Assembly (NCBI GenBank): GCA_937879855.1 | Contig: CALFMO010000002.1 | Coordinates: 1 to 31,934, forward strand | Direction: 5' to 3' | Origin: an uncultured Acidobacteriaceae bacterium | GTDB lineage: Bacteria; Acidobacteriota; Terriglobia; Terriglobales; Acidobacteriaceae | DNA: 31,934 nucleotides | Shown: positions 7,281-15,074 of the stretch, in pieces | Numbering within the stretch: the stretch's first letter is position 1 | Layout of the letters: every line of letters starts with the position of its first letter | The notes under the pieces: model-generated | Told to the model about the DNA's origin: nothing | Database searches by the model: none | Seen by the model: the letters and a program-made list of their open reading frames with translations, nothing else | Position numbers and translations under genes: made by a program

Positions 7281-9416
7281 GTGATCGGGCAAGTCCTCGG
7301 ACGTTGCCGCGTGCTAGCGAAGATTGGCGAAGGAGGCATGGGCACGGTCTACCGCGCCTATGACGAGGGCCTGCACCGCGATGTAGCCGTCAAAGTCGTA
7401 AGAAAAGACGCCGCTCTAGGCCCCTCAGCCAGCAAGAATCTGCTGCACGAGGCGCGGGCTTCTTCTTCGCTGTCCCATCCCAATATCTGCACGATCTACG
7501 ACGTGGGCGAGACCGATGGCGAGTTGTACATCGTCATGGAGCTGGTCGAGGGCAAGTCCCTGCGCGACTTGAGCGCGGACGGCGGACTCGCGCCGGAGTC
7601 CGTGATGCGCTACGGCGCCCAGATCGCCGGCGCGCTCGCCCGGGCGCACGATCGAGGAATCGTGCACCGCGATTTGAAGACGGCGAATATTGTCGTCACC
7701 TCCGAAGGCTTGGTGAAAGTTCTTGATTTCGGTTTAGCCAAGACAGTCGGAGGCGGAATCTTCGAGGGCCCCACGCGCTCGTTTGCCAGTATCGAAAACG
7801 CATCCAGCGTGAGCGGCACTCTGCCGTACATGGCTCCCGAAATCCTTCGAGGCGACTCCGCTGATTATCGCAGCGATCTCTGGGCATTGGGCGTCGTGCT
7901 TTATGAAGCGGCTTCGGGCCGGCTGCCGTTTCAGGGCCGAACGGGTTTTGAGATCAGCTCCGCCATCATGCGCGAGATGCCTACCGCCCTTGGTCCTCCG
8001 GTGCCGCCGGGACTGTGGGCAATCATCCAGCGTTGCCTGACCAAGGAGCCGATGCAGCGCTATCAGCGCGCCAGCGAGGTGCAGGCGGCTTTGGAGGCTG
8101 TTCAGTCTGCCGCCATCGTGTCCAAAGATTCCGGCACGGATGTGAGTCCGCCGACCACGACGATGTTGCACAGCGTGCGGCACGCTCAGGTGAAGCGGGG
8201 AGATTTTCTTTTACTGGTGGGAACGACAAAAGGAGCATTCATTGTTCGTTCCAATGCGCAGCGCAGCCGTTGGGACGTCGGCGGCCCGTATTTCCACGGA
8301 CACAATGTGTACGCGATGGCTTACGACGCGCGCGGAGGCCGGCATCGCATATGGGCTTCGACGCAGAGTTACTGGGGGACGCTGCTGCGCTCGAGCGACG
8401 ATTTCGGAAAGAGCTGGACCAATCCGCGGCAGGCGCCGATTCGATTTCCATCCGATGCTGGAGTGTCGCTGAAGAACATCTGGCAGATAGCGCCCGGACG
8501 TCCCGAGGAACCTGACGTTCTGTATTGCGGCGTGGAGCCTGCCGCGCTGTTTGAAAGCCGCGATGCGGGAGAAACATGGTCGCTGGTGCGCGGCCTTTTC
8601 GATCATCCCCACCGCCCCCGCTGGGTGCCGGGCAACGGTGGTCTCGCGTTGCACACCATTGTGCTCGATCCGACCAACGCGCAGCGCATGTACGTAGCGA
8701 TCTCCTCCGGCGGAGTTTACAAAACCAATGATGGCGGAACTTCGTGGACCGCTCAAAACCGCGGTGTCCGCGCCATGTTTATGCCGGATAAGTACCCTGA
8801 GTTCGGGCAATGCGTGCACAAGATCGCCTTGCATCCGGCGCATCCGGAGCGGCTTTTTCTCCAAAATCATTGGGGGTTGTATCGTTCGGACAATGCAGCC
8901 GAAAGCTGGATCGACATTGCTAATGGAGTACCCTCTGATTTTGGCTTTGCGATGATCGTGCACCCGAAGAATCCCGGGTCGGTCTACATCGTCCCCGTCG
9001 AGTCCGATGAATTCCGCTGCGCATGCGACGGGCGTCTCCGCGTTTATCGAACGCGCAATGCAGGCGCCTCATGGGAACCCCTGTTGCGTGGGCTGCCGCA
9101 GAAACGGGCTTACGAAACCGTCCTGCGGGATGCCATGACTGCGGACTCATTGGACCCTACGGGAATTTATTTCGGAACGAGAAGCGGGCAACTGTTCGGT
9201 TCGCGCGACGAAGGCAGGACATGGCACAAGATTCTGGAGGGCTTGCCCTCGGTGGTTTGCGTTCGGTGCGCGGTGTATGAAGACAGCTCGGGCGACGGGC
9301 AACCCGCTTTGTCGAAGTCCGCACCCTCGACTGCTACGCGGTCGAAATCGCTCTCCGCGAGCAAGTCACATTCGGCAAGCCAAACCCACAAGTCGCGTCC
9401 GACAAGGAAGAGATGA
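7281..9416 (+). CDS. Hanks-type Ser/Thr kinase fused to BNR/sortilin-like beta-propeller
   Basis: A 711-residue protein; GTG start with AAGGAG 6 nt upstream. Residues 1-275 form a complete RD-type protein kinase: glycine loop GEGGMG (16-21), ATP-anchoring Lys38 in VAVK, helix-C Glu57, HRDLKTAN (129-136), DFG (149-151), APE (185-187). From about 306 to 655 follows a propeller of the WD40/YVTN/BNR-like 'exo-alpha-sialidase' type, with Asp-box-like turns such as SSDDFGKSWTN, ESRDAGETWS, KTNDGGTSWTA, SDNAAESWID, RTRNAGASWEP and SRDEGRTWHK. The last 55 or so residues are Ser/Lys/Arg-rich. Unlike typical PknB-type receptors I see no transmembrane helix between kinase and propeller, so both should be cytoplasmic. 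The stop overlaps the next start (ATGA), coupling it to the MoaD/ThiS-like gene. From memory, the propeller is often encoded beside a MoaD-like gene without a kinase; substrate and ligand are unknown. Confidence 0.92.
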   Translation: MIGQVLGRCRVLAKIGEGGMGTVYRAYDEGLHRDVAVKVVRKDAALGPSASKNLLHEARASSSLSHPNICTIYDVGETDGELYIVMELVEGKSLRDLSADGGLAPESVMRYGAQIAGALARAHDRGIVHRDLKTANIVVTSEGLVKVLDFGLAKTVGGGIFEGPTRSFASIENASSVSGTLPYMAPEILRGDSADYRSDLWALGVVLYEAASGRLPFQGRTGFEISSAIMREMPTALGPPVPPGLWAIIQRCLTKEPMQRYQRASEVQAALEAVQSAAIVSKDSGTDVSPPTTTMLHSVRHAQVKRGDFLLLVGTTKGAFIVRSNAQRSRWDVGGPYFHGHNVYAMAYDARGGRHRIWASTQSYWGTLLRSSDDFGKSWTNPRQAPIRFPSDAGVSLKNIWQIAPGRPEEPDVLYCGVEPAALFESRDAGETWSLVRGLFDHPHRPRWVPGNGGLALHTIVLDPTNAQRMYVAISSGGVYKTNDGGTSWTAQNRGVRAMFMPDKYPEFGQCVHKIALHPAHPERLFLQNHWGLYRSDNAAESWIDIANGVPSDFGFAMIVHPKNPGSVYIVPVESDEFRCACDGRLRVYRTRNAGASWEPLLRGLPQKRAYETVLRDAMTADSLDPTGIYFGTRSGQLFGSRDEGRTWHKILEGLPSVVCVRCAVYEDSSGDGQPALSKSAPSTATRSKSLSASKSHSASQTHKSRPTRKR

Positions 9417-9796
9417 TCGTGCCAGTGACTTTCCATATTCCCGGAGCACTGCGCGAATTCACCGCCGGGCGCAGCAAAGTTGTGGTTGAACAATCGCCGG
9501 CGAGTCTGGCCGAGGCTTTGTCCGTCCTTTGGACTCTTTATCCGGGCGTGCGCGACCGGATTGCCACTGAGCAAGGACAGGTTCGCGAACACATTAATAT
9601 CTTCGTGGGCGATGAGAATTCCCGATACACCGGCGGGCTCGCGACTCCCATTCCTCCGGGAGCTGCGATTTCGATTGTTCCGGCGGTCAGTGGTGGGTGC
9701 GGGATTTCACGTCGACTTGTAAATAGCAAAAACCGTCTTAGGACCGTTGTTATCCTACGGCAGCTAGCCGCGTCGAAAGCCTACCTCAGGCGCTAA
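9413..9796 (+). CDS. MoaD/ThiS-family beta-grasp protein with C-terminal extension
   Basis: A 127-residue protein starting inside the stop of the kinase-propeller gene (ATGA, 4-bp overlap), so it is probably translationally coupled. Residues 1-95 are a ubiquitin-like sulfur-carrier fold: VTFHIPGALREF, the helix SLAEALSVLWTLYPGVRDRI, REHINIFVGDENSRYTGGLA, and the final strand GAAISIVPAVSGG. In MoaD and ThiS this diglycine is the C-terminus that is adenylated and thiocarboxylated. Here the GG is at 94-95 and 32 more residues follow, mostly basic (CGISRRLVNSKNRL...). Either the precursor is trimmed by a peptidase, the extension is a recent stop-codon loss, or the protein no longer acts as a carrier. 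No E1-like or JAMM protease gene is visible in the window. Confidence 0.85.
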   Translation: MIVPVTFHIPGALREFTAGRSKVVVEQSPASLAEALSVLWTLYPGVRDRIATEQGQVREHINIFVGDENSRYTGGLATPIPPGAAISIVPAVSGGCGISRRLVNSKNRLRTVVILRQLAASKAYLRR

Positions 9797-9824
9797 AGCA
9801 CGATTTTTCGAGGTAGCCGTTTAT

Positions 9825-9844
9825 GGCACGAGTAAACTCGTGCC
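9825..9844. repeat. Short palindromic repeat (GGCACG...CGTGCC type)
   Basis: An 8-bp perfect stem GGCACGAG/CTCGTGCC with loop TAAA, followed by CTTCCC. It is the same design as the element near 25091-25116 (GGCACGGC/GCCGTGCC, loop TGAA, then CTTCCC). The inner stem bases differ but remain paired, as in a REP-like family. It lies between the convergent MoaD-like and queA genes and could also act as a terminator. Confidence 0.6.
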
Positions 9845-9934
9845 CTTCCCTTTCGTATCTTCCCGTTCGCGTCTTCCCTTTCGCATCCTCCCTCTGGTGT
9901 CCTCCTCATTTACTCTTCCGCTCGTGCCTTCCCA
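9844..9934. repeat. 14-bp-period pyrimidine-rich tandem array
   Basis: Consecutive degenerate 14-mers can be laid out without gaps: CCTTCCCTTTCGTA (9844), TCTTCCCGTTCGCG (9858), TCTTCCCTTTCGCA (9872), TCCTCCCTCTGGTG (9886), TCCTCCTCATTTAC (9900), TCTTCCGCTCGTGC (9914), then CTTCCCA. Each begins with a TCYTCCC-like heptad. The array sits directly downstream of the queA stop. The period is two heptads, like the other 7-bp arrays in this window. Confidence 0.65.
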
Positions 9935-9949
9935 TGCATGGGGTTTCCG

Positions 9950-11065
9950 TTACTCCACAAACATGCAATCGCCGTAGGAGTAGAACCGGTAGCGTTGCGC
10001 CACCGCGTGCTCATAGGCGCGCAGCACATTTTGTTTTCCGCCCAGCGCGCAGACCAGCATCAGCAGCGTCGATTGCGGCAGGTGGAAATTAGTGAGCAGG
10101 GCTTGCACCACCTGAAACTTGTAGCCGGGATAAATGAACAGGTCGGCTTCTCCCGAGGCAGGGCGTATTTCACCCGCTCCTTTGAGGGTTGCGTATTCCA
10201 GAGTGCGCACCGTGGTGGTGCCGATCGCGACGATGCGCCTGGATTCGCTGCGCGCGCGATTGATTTTCGCTTCGGCGTCCGCTGAGATCGAATAGGCCTC
10301 TGAGTGGAGTCGATGATCTTCCACACGTTCGCTGCGTACGGGCTGAAAGGTTCCCAAACCGACGTGCAGAGTGATTTCGGCGGTTTCGATGCCGCGCTCG
10401 CGAATGCCGGTGAGGATCTCCGGCGTGAAATGGAGTCCAGCCGTGGGAGCGGCCACCGAACCACGCTGTTGTGCGTAGACCGTCTGATAGCGTTCGCGAT
10501 CGGCTGAACAATCTTCGCGGGCAATGTAGGGTGGCAGAGGGATGTGGCCGATCTTTTCGACGCTCGCGAAGAAGTCATCGACCGGCGCAAAGCGGATGCA
10601 TCGCTCGCCAAAGCTGCCGCGCGAGATCACTTCTGCTTCGAGCTTATCGTCCTCTCCGAAGAACAGATGTTCTCCGACCCCGATCTTTCGCCCGGGACGC
10701 ACCAGGCATTCCCATTCGTTGGGATCGCGCTGTAATTGGCGTGTGAGCAGGACTTCAATGCGGCCTTGCAAAAAGTCTCGGGAAGCAGGATTGCGCGCAC
10801 TCAAGGGCTGCGACCGTACTCCGCTGCGCCGGCCGTAGAGCCGCGCGGGAAACACCCGGGTATTGTTGAATACCACCAGGTCGCTTGGGCGAAGAAGGTC
10901 AGGAAAGTCGCGGAACTGTCGATCTTCGAGCCAGCACTCGAGCCGGTTTTCCGCATCCCCTGCTCCACTCTGCAGATGTAGCAGACGCGAGCCGGCCCGG
11001 TCCGCCAGCGGTTGCTGCGCAATCAATTCTTCCGGCAGTTCGTAATGGAAATCGGAGACCAGCAC
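9950..11065 (-). CDS. queA: S-adenosylmethionine:tRNA ribosyltransferase-isomerase
   Basis: A 371-residue enzyme that transfers and isomerises the ribosyl group of S-adenosylmethionine onto 7-aminomethyl-7-deazaguanine in tRNA, giving epoxyqueuosine in the queuosine pathway. The full-length family pattern is present: N-terminal FHYELPEELIAQQPLADRAGSRLL (start of that motif at residue 6), the segment DLVVFNNTRVFPARLYG, the central VAAPTAGLHFTPEIL and TLHVGLGTFQPV, and the C-terminal TNFHLPQSTLLMLVCALGG. It begins with GTG and has no ribosome-binding site; a TATAAT box lies 8 nt upstream, suggesting a leaderless mRNA. No other queuosine gene is nearby. Confidence 0.96.
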   Translation of the reverse strand: MLVSDFHYELPEELIAQQPLADRAGSRLLHLQSGAGDAENRLECWLEDRQFRDFPDLLRPSDLVVFNNTRVFPARLYGRRSGVRSQPLSARNPASRDFLQGRIEVLLTRQLQRDPNEWECLVRPGRKIGVGEHLFFGEDDKLEAEVISRGSFGERCIRFAPVDDFFASVEKIGHIPLPPYIAREDCSADRERYQTVYAQQRGSVAAPTAGLHFTPEILTGIRERGIETAEITLHVGLGTFQPVRSERVEDHRLHSEAYSISADAEAKINRARSESRRIVAIGTTTVRTLEYATLKGAGEIRPASGEADLFIYPGYKFQVVQALLTNFHLPQSTLLMLVCALGGKQNVLRAYEHAVAQRYRFYSYGDCMFVE

Positions 11066-11073
11066 GCTCTTCG

Positions 11074-11079
11074 ATTATA
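11074..11079 (-). promoter_or_regulatory. -10 box TATAAT 8 nt before the queA start
   Basis: A perfect TATAAT on the minus strand ends 8 nt before the GTG. Transcription would begin at or within a base or two of the start codon. No good -35 is seen at 16-18 bp. Confidence 0.5.
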
Positions 11080-11240
11080 GGGATACGCGCTCAATCGGCG
11101 CCGTTCGCGGCATTAGGCCTATCGTGACCGCTTTGGTGAAATTTGAGATTGTTTCCCCAAGGGGCCTGCTGATACTATGCGAATTGTCGACTGCGCCCTG
11201 CTTTTATTCTCTCCCCAGGGTTCACCATGCAAGGGTAACC

Positions 11241-11933
11241 ATGCCCATGGAACACAAACACAGGGAAGAAATCGTTCGCTACGGGCGCATGCTGCACGAG
11301 CATGGGTTCGTCGCCGCCATGGACGGGAATCTTTCCGTCCGGCTCAAAGGCGATCGAATCCTGGTAACTCCTACCTGCGTCAGCAAAGGCGCAATGCGTC
11401 CCACGGACATGGTGATCGTTGATATGGAGGGCAAGAAAGTCTCCGGCCGTCGCAACGTTACCAGCGAAATTGGCATGCACCTGTTGATCTATCGCACGCG
11501 CCCGGATATTCAGGCGATCGTGCATGCGCATCCGCCGACCGCGACCGGCTTTGCCGCCGCCGGTATTCCTCTGACCGAGCCTCTAGTCTGCGAAGTCGTG
11601 ATGGGCCTGGGATGCATTCCGTTGGCGCGCTACGGAACTCCCGGCACTTCAGAACTGGCTCAGACTTTGGAGCCGTTCGTTCCAGACTATGACGCGATTC
11701 TCATGTCGAATCATGGAGTCGTCGCGTATGGGGACACGCTGGAACACGCCTACATGAAGATGGAGACGGTGGAGCATTTTGCCCAGATCGCCCTGGTCAC
11801 ACACCTTCTCGGACGGCAGCAGCCGTTGAAGGAAGTGGACATCGAGAAATTGCTCATGGCACGCACCAAATATTTTGGCGCGAAGATAGCCGCGTGCATG
11901 CCTTTGCCTCGATCGCCGCAAAAAGTCAGCTAA
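11241..11933 (+). CDS. Class II aldolase (L-fuculose-phosphate aldolase-like)
   Basis: A 230-residue zinc-dependent class II aldolase/adducin-family protein. The ATG at 11241 has AAGGG 5 nt upstream; the frame is open further back but without a start signal. The fold motifs are clear: AMDGNLSVRL, TPTCVSKG, TSEIGMHLLIY, AIVHAHPP, MSNHGVV. Counting from this start, the candidate catalytic Glu76 and zinc ligands His95, His97 and His158 match E. coli FucA Glu73, His92, His94 and His155 with a constant offset of three, which supports both an active enzyme and the chosen start. The substrate could be fuculose-1-phosphate or another short-chain sugar phosphate, including methylthioribulose-type compounds; no sugar kinase or isomerase is adjacent to decide. 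Confidence 0.9.
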   Translation: MPMEHKHREEIVRYGRMLHEHGFVAAMDGNLSVRLKGDRILVTPTCVSKGAMRPTDMVIVDMEGKKVSGRRNVTSEIGMHLLIYRTRPDIQAIVHAHPPTATGFAAAGIPLTEPLVCEVVMGLGCIPLARYGTPGTSELAQTLEPFVPDYDAILMSNHGVVAYGDTLEHAYMKMETVEHFAQIALVTHLLGRQQPLKEVDIEKLLMARTKYFGAKIAACMPLPRSPQKVS

Positions 11934-12050
11934 CTAATTAAAACCCCCACATTAGCTTAAAAAGGACGCGGCTAGGAGGGGAACCCTCGCTCTCGTCCGC
12001 CCGCCGAGTTTCATCATCCCCCGCACCGGACGAATGCGACCGGGACCACG

Positions 12051-14234
12051 TTATTCTCCTCCTATGCGGAATCTCATTCCGGCGCGAAAGTTGATTGGCA
12101 AAGCAGGATATCCAACGACTTCGTTGTAGCGGCGATCTAGCGCGTTCTCCACGTTCATATAAGCCGTGATGCGCGGGCGAACGGCATACCATCCACCCAG
12201 ATCCACGCGCGCGTATCCGGCAGCGTGATCGATGCCGAAGCCGAGAAAATCAGAGTCCGGACGCCGGCCGACGAAACTTCCGCCGAGATTTCCTCCCCAC
12301 CGCGTACCAAGGTAGGACAACAATGCGGTCGCCGAATGTCGGGGACGGCGGAGCAACGGCTGGCCGGGGTTGTAGAGCGAATTGATGGGGGCGGGATTCT
12401 CCAGAATCTGTGTTGAGGTATAGGTGTAAGCCGTGTTCAACAGGAATCGCGAACGCAGCTTGGCTTGCAGGCCCGCCTCCGCACCGTGTGCGAGGGCCTG
12501 ATTTACGTTGGCGTATTCACCGACGAAGTTGACCGGGTCGACCGTTAGATAATTAATTTGGTCATGGAAGAGGTTGTTGAAGTACGTTGCAGTGACGACA
12601 TATTTGCTGTGCAAGAAATCCTGCTGAAGGCTGGCGTCAAACGCCCGCGTGTGCTCGGGCTTGAGTCCCGGGTTCGGAATATTGAACGGGTTTGGCGGAA
12701 TTCCATTGAAGGTTTCCTCGAGGCGCGGTTCTTTGAAACCAGTCGCGTAAGAGAACCGCAGACGTGTCCCGGAAAAAATCTCGCTGCCGCGCAAGGCTTG
12801 CCAGGTGAGCGCGACCCGGGGCACTCCGATGTTGCCGAAGGCGCTGTTGTGAACGAAGCGAGCACCGGCGATGGCCGACAGCGTCCGCCACGTCACCTGT
12901 TGTTGTGCGTAGACGTCTTCACTCAAGCGCTGGCCATGCGTTTGTGAACCGAAGGCAAGGTTACCCACAAAGCCGTTTTCATTCTCTACGCGAAATCCGA
13001 AAGTGGTGTGTGCCCAGCTCCGCTCCGAGTAGTCGCCCTGATACTCGAACCCGGCGCGATTAATGTGGTCGACTTCGTGCGAAGGAAAGTCAAAAACGCG
13101 CGCGGGGTCTCCATTCAGGTTCAACTCGTTGTAGCGGTAAAGATAGTCGAAGCCCGTGAAGTGATGTTGCCAGCCCGACGGGGCGTTCACCGCGAGTTCG
13201 ACGCTGCCGAGGAGAGCGTTCAGTTGTGACCAGTCGCTGGGATCCGGCGGCTGCAGCGGCGTGCCATTGAAATTCCACTCGCCCGAATCTCCCGTATGAC
13301 TGTTCGAATGCCGGAAGCGCGCGCGCAGAGCGGTGCGACGGTTGAGAGCCGTACCCACATTCGCCCCCTCGAGGGAATCCGAGTACGCATTGTTGATGCC
13401 CGCGCCATTGGTATTGAATTGGCTGCCGAACAGGTTGTAGTCGAAACGGCCGCGAGCCCCGGCGAGTGAAGCGTAGCCTTTGGCAGTTGTGAAATTCCCG
13501 CCGTCGGCGCCGAAAGAAAGTTCTGGAACCGAGGTAGCGCCGGCGCGCGTCCAAACCTGCACGACGCTGGTCATGGCATCGGAGCCGTAGAGTGTGCTCT
13601 GCGCGCCGCGTACAAATTCCAACCGATCGGACTGATCGAGGGGGAGGGTGCCGAAGTCGAAAGTCCCGCCGGGTTCGTTGATCGTGACCCCGTCGACAAT
13701 CACTTTGTTGTAGCGTGATTCTCCGCCGCGCACGAACAGCGAAGTCAGACCGCCGCGTTGCCCGGCGTCATTGACAATCGCCCCAGGAAGAAAGCGGATG
13801 GCATCGGCTGCAGCGGTCGGCTGCATGGTCGTGAGTTGCCCGACAGTAAGACTGTCGACGTCAGCTCCGCCGGCTTCGCTCGGCACCGGCGTTCGCGTGC
13901 CGCTCACCACCACGGTTTCCGAAGCGGTCGCGAGTCGGAGAGTCACAGTGATTTCTGTCTGAGATGACACTTCGAAGGTGTCAGCCGCAAAGCCCGGCGC
14001 TAAAACCTGAATCTGATAAGGGCCCGCGCCAGCCGTGGAAAGCGTCGCGACTCCTTCCGCAGAAGTCGCCTGCGTAGCCAGAATTTTCCCGTCGTCCTCG
14101 CGCACAAGGGAGACTTGTGCGCCCGCCACCGCGGCGGTTTCCGGATCAACTACTTTGAGTTTGAGATCGGCGGCCGAAGCGGTCGCGGTTAAAGAGAAAA
14201 TCACTCCCAGAAAGAGACCAACGAATACGCGCAT
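12051..14234 (-). CDS. TonB-dependent outer-membrane receptor, BtuB-like vitamin B12 transporter
   Basis: A 727-residue outer-membrane receptor. The ATG at 14234 is chosen because AGGAGG lies just upstream and a signal peptide (MRVFVGLFLGVIFSLTATASA) follows. The mature N-terminus has a carboxypeptidase-regulatory-like Ig-type domain (about 22-100), common in Acidobacteriota and Bacteroidota receptors. Then come a TonB-box-like ETVVVSGTRTP, the plug (LRFLPG-type IRFLPGAIVNDAGQRGG, SLFVRGGESRYNKVIVDGV, RLEFVRGAQSTLYGSDAM) and a 22-strand-type barrel ending INFRAGMRFRIGGE. A cobalamin riboswitch in its leader makes B12 or another corrinoid the likely ligand. The C-terminus lacks the usual final aromatic residue, ending GGE. 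No BtuFCD genes are nearby. Confidence 0.92.
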   Translation of the reverse strand: MRVFVGLFLGVIFSLTATASAADLKLKVVDPETAAVAGAQVSLVREDDGKILATQATSAEGVATLSTAGAGPYQIQVLAPGFAADTFEVSSQTEITVTLRLATASETVVVSGTRTPVPSEAGGADVDSLTVGQLTTMQPTAAADAIRFLPGAIVNDAGQRGGLTSLFVRGGESRYNKVIVDGVTINEPGGTFDFGTLPLDQSDRLEFVRGAQSTLYGSDAMTSVVQVWTRAGATSVPELSFGADGGNFTTAKGYASLAGARGRFDYNLFGSQFNTNGAGINNAYSDSLEGANVGTALNRRTALRARFRHSNSHTGDSGEWNFNGTPLQPPDPSDWSQLNALLGSVELAVNAPSGWQHHFTGFDYLYRYNELNLNGDPARVFDFPSHEVDHINRAGFEYQGDYSERSWAHTTFGFRVENENGFVGNLAFGSQTHGQRLSEDVYAQQQVTWRTLSAIAGARFVHNSAFGNIGVPRVALTWQALRGSEIFSGTRLRFSYATGFKEPRLEETFNGIPPNPFNIPNPGLKPEHTRAFDASLQQDFLHSKYVVTATYFNNLFHDQINYLTVDPVNFVGEYANVNQALAHGAEAGLQAKLRSRFLLNTAYTYTSTQILENPAPINSLYNPGQPLLRRPRHSATALLSYLGTRWGGNLGGSFVGRRPDSDFLGFGIDHAAGYARVDLGGWYAVRPRITAYMNVENALDRRYNEVVGYPALPINFRAGMRFRIGGE

Positions 14235-14276
14235 ACCTTCCTCCTTTGCACGCGAAAGAGGTTGAAGTAGACGGAT

Positions 14277-14446
14277 CGCGCCGGTCTCCTGGCTTTGCGA
14301 GTAAGGATGGATTCTGCATCCAGTAACGCCCACGGCCTTCCCGGTTTCCCAGTGGCCGAAGGCAATTTCCTCGCTTACAGTTGCGCGGCAGCGCGGGATT
14401 TACACCCGCTTCCCAGTCTTCACCGAGCGGCGAAGACGCGCGTTCC
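14277..14446 (-). promoter_or_regulatory. Cobalamin (adenosylcobalamin-type) riboswitch
   Basis: The minus-strand leader of the receptor gene contains the conserved cobalamin riboswitch core. Reading 5' to 3': GGGAAGCGGGTGTAAATCCC, GCTGCCGCGCAACTGTAA, the segment CCACTGGGAAACCGGGAAGG, and the B12 box AGCCAGGAGACCGGC at 14282-14296. The box ends about 47 nt before the ATG, so the 3' part can reach the AGGAGG ribosome-binding site; translational control is likely. By family knowledge, bound cobalamin represses the importer. The 5' boundary is approximate. Confidence 0.95.
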
Positions 14447-14483
14447 GAATGAGCTTACAAAGAGCAAGAAATACCGAGCAAGA

Positions 14484-14512
14484 AATCTAATCCTTGAGAA
14501 TGAGGAAGTCAA
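14484..14512 (-). promoter_or_regulatory. Promoter upstream of the cobalamin riboswitch
   Basis: Minus-strand TTGACT (14507-14512) and TAGATT (14484-14489) separated by exactly 17 bp, placing the transcript start about 30 nt upstream of the riboswitch core. Confidence 0.6.
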
Positions 14513-14531
14513 TCGCCGTGCGGCTGCGAAT

Positions 14532-14756
14532 TTACTTTTTAAACCGTCCCACCACGTAGAGCACAATCGAGAGCAGGACACTCACCAGGATCGAAGTCGC
14601 CAGCGGGAAATAAAAAGTGGAGTTCTTGCCGCGATAAACTATGTCTCCGGGCAGGCGTCCCAAAGGCAGGTTGGCGCGGCCGAGTAGAATCACTACCACG
14701 CCCGCCACCAGCAGCAGGACTCCGAAGGCGATCAAGATTTTACCGAGGTCCGTCAT
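14532..14756 (-). CDS. DUF2905 small membrane protein
   Basis: A 74-residue protein with two transmembrane helices (about 3-26 and 47-68). Between them is the diagnostic DUF2905 loop LGRLPGDIVYRGKNSTFYFPL, followed by 'ATSILVSVLLSIVL'. The family is widespread and of unknown function. I prefer the ATG at 14756; an in-frame GTG four codons earlier is also possible, and neither has a strong ribosome-binding site. It lies upstream of, and on the same strand as, the riboswitch-controlled receptor, but the receptor has its own promoter. Confidence 0.85.
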   Translation of the reverse strand: MTDLGKILIAFGVLLLVAGVVVILLGRANLPLGRLPGDIVYRGKNSTFYFPLATSILVSVLLSIVLYVVGRFKK

Positions 14757-14931
14757 GACGTCGACCACTCGCAGCTAAAGTGTAATCCTATTTCGTGACC
14801 TGCTAGAAAATCGGACGCGTTTTAGAAGATCGTGCCGTCATTTTTTAGCACGATTCTTATGGCGGTCAACCTCACTTGCCCTAGCGCCGCGCTCTTCAAC
14901 CAGACCCGAACGGACCCATCGGCGAATTACA

Positions 14932-14960
14932 TTGACAGGCTTCTAGACGCAGAGCATAGT
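14932..14960 (+). promoter_or_regulatory. Promoter of the cytochrome c gene
   Basis: TTGACA (14932-14937) and CATAGT (14955-14960) with a 17-bp spacer, giving a 5' untranslated region of about 108 nt before the ATG at 15075. The rest of the 318-bp gap 14757-15074 holds only a weak 7-bp hairpin (about 14829-14852) and no gene. Confidence 0.6.
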
Positions 14961-15074
14961 GGAACGCCTTAGTTTTCGCTCCGTCCGGACCCATTGATTT
15001 TTCGGATGAGCGCAAGGCAGGCTCCCCCCGTTCTCGCAAGAGATCAAATCCAAACGCAAGAGGAGAGAACTGCG

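Noticed and set aside
11934..12050. Possible second riboswitch or terminator between the aldolase and the receptor
   Set aside because: Checked on both strands; no B12-box core or convincing hairpin with T-run found.
14829..14852. Hairpin ATCGTGC...GCACGAT upstream of the cytochrome gene
   Set aside because: Only 7 bp with a long A/T loop and no T-run in the right place; not called a terminator.
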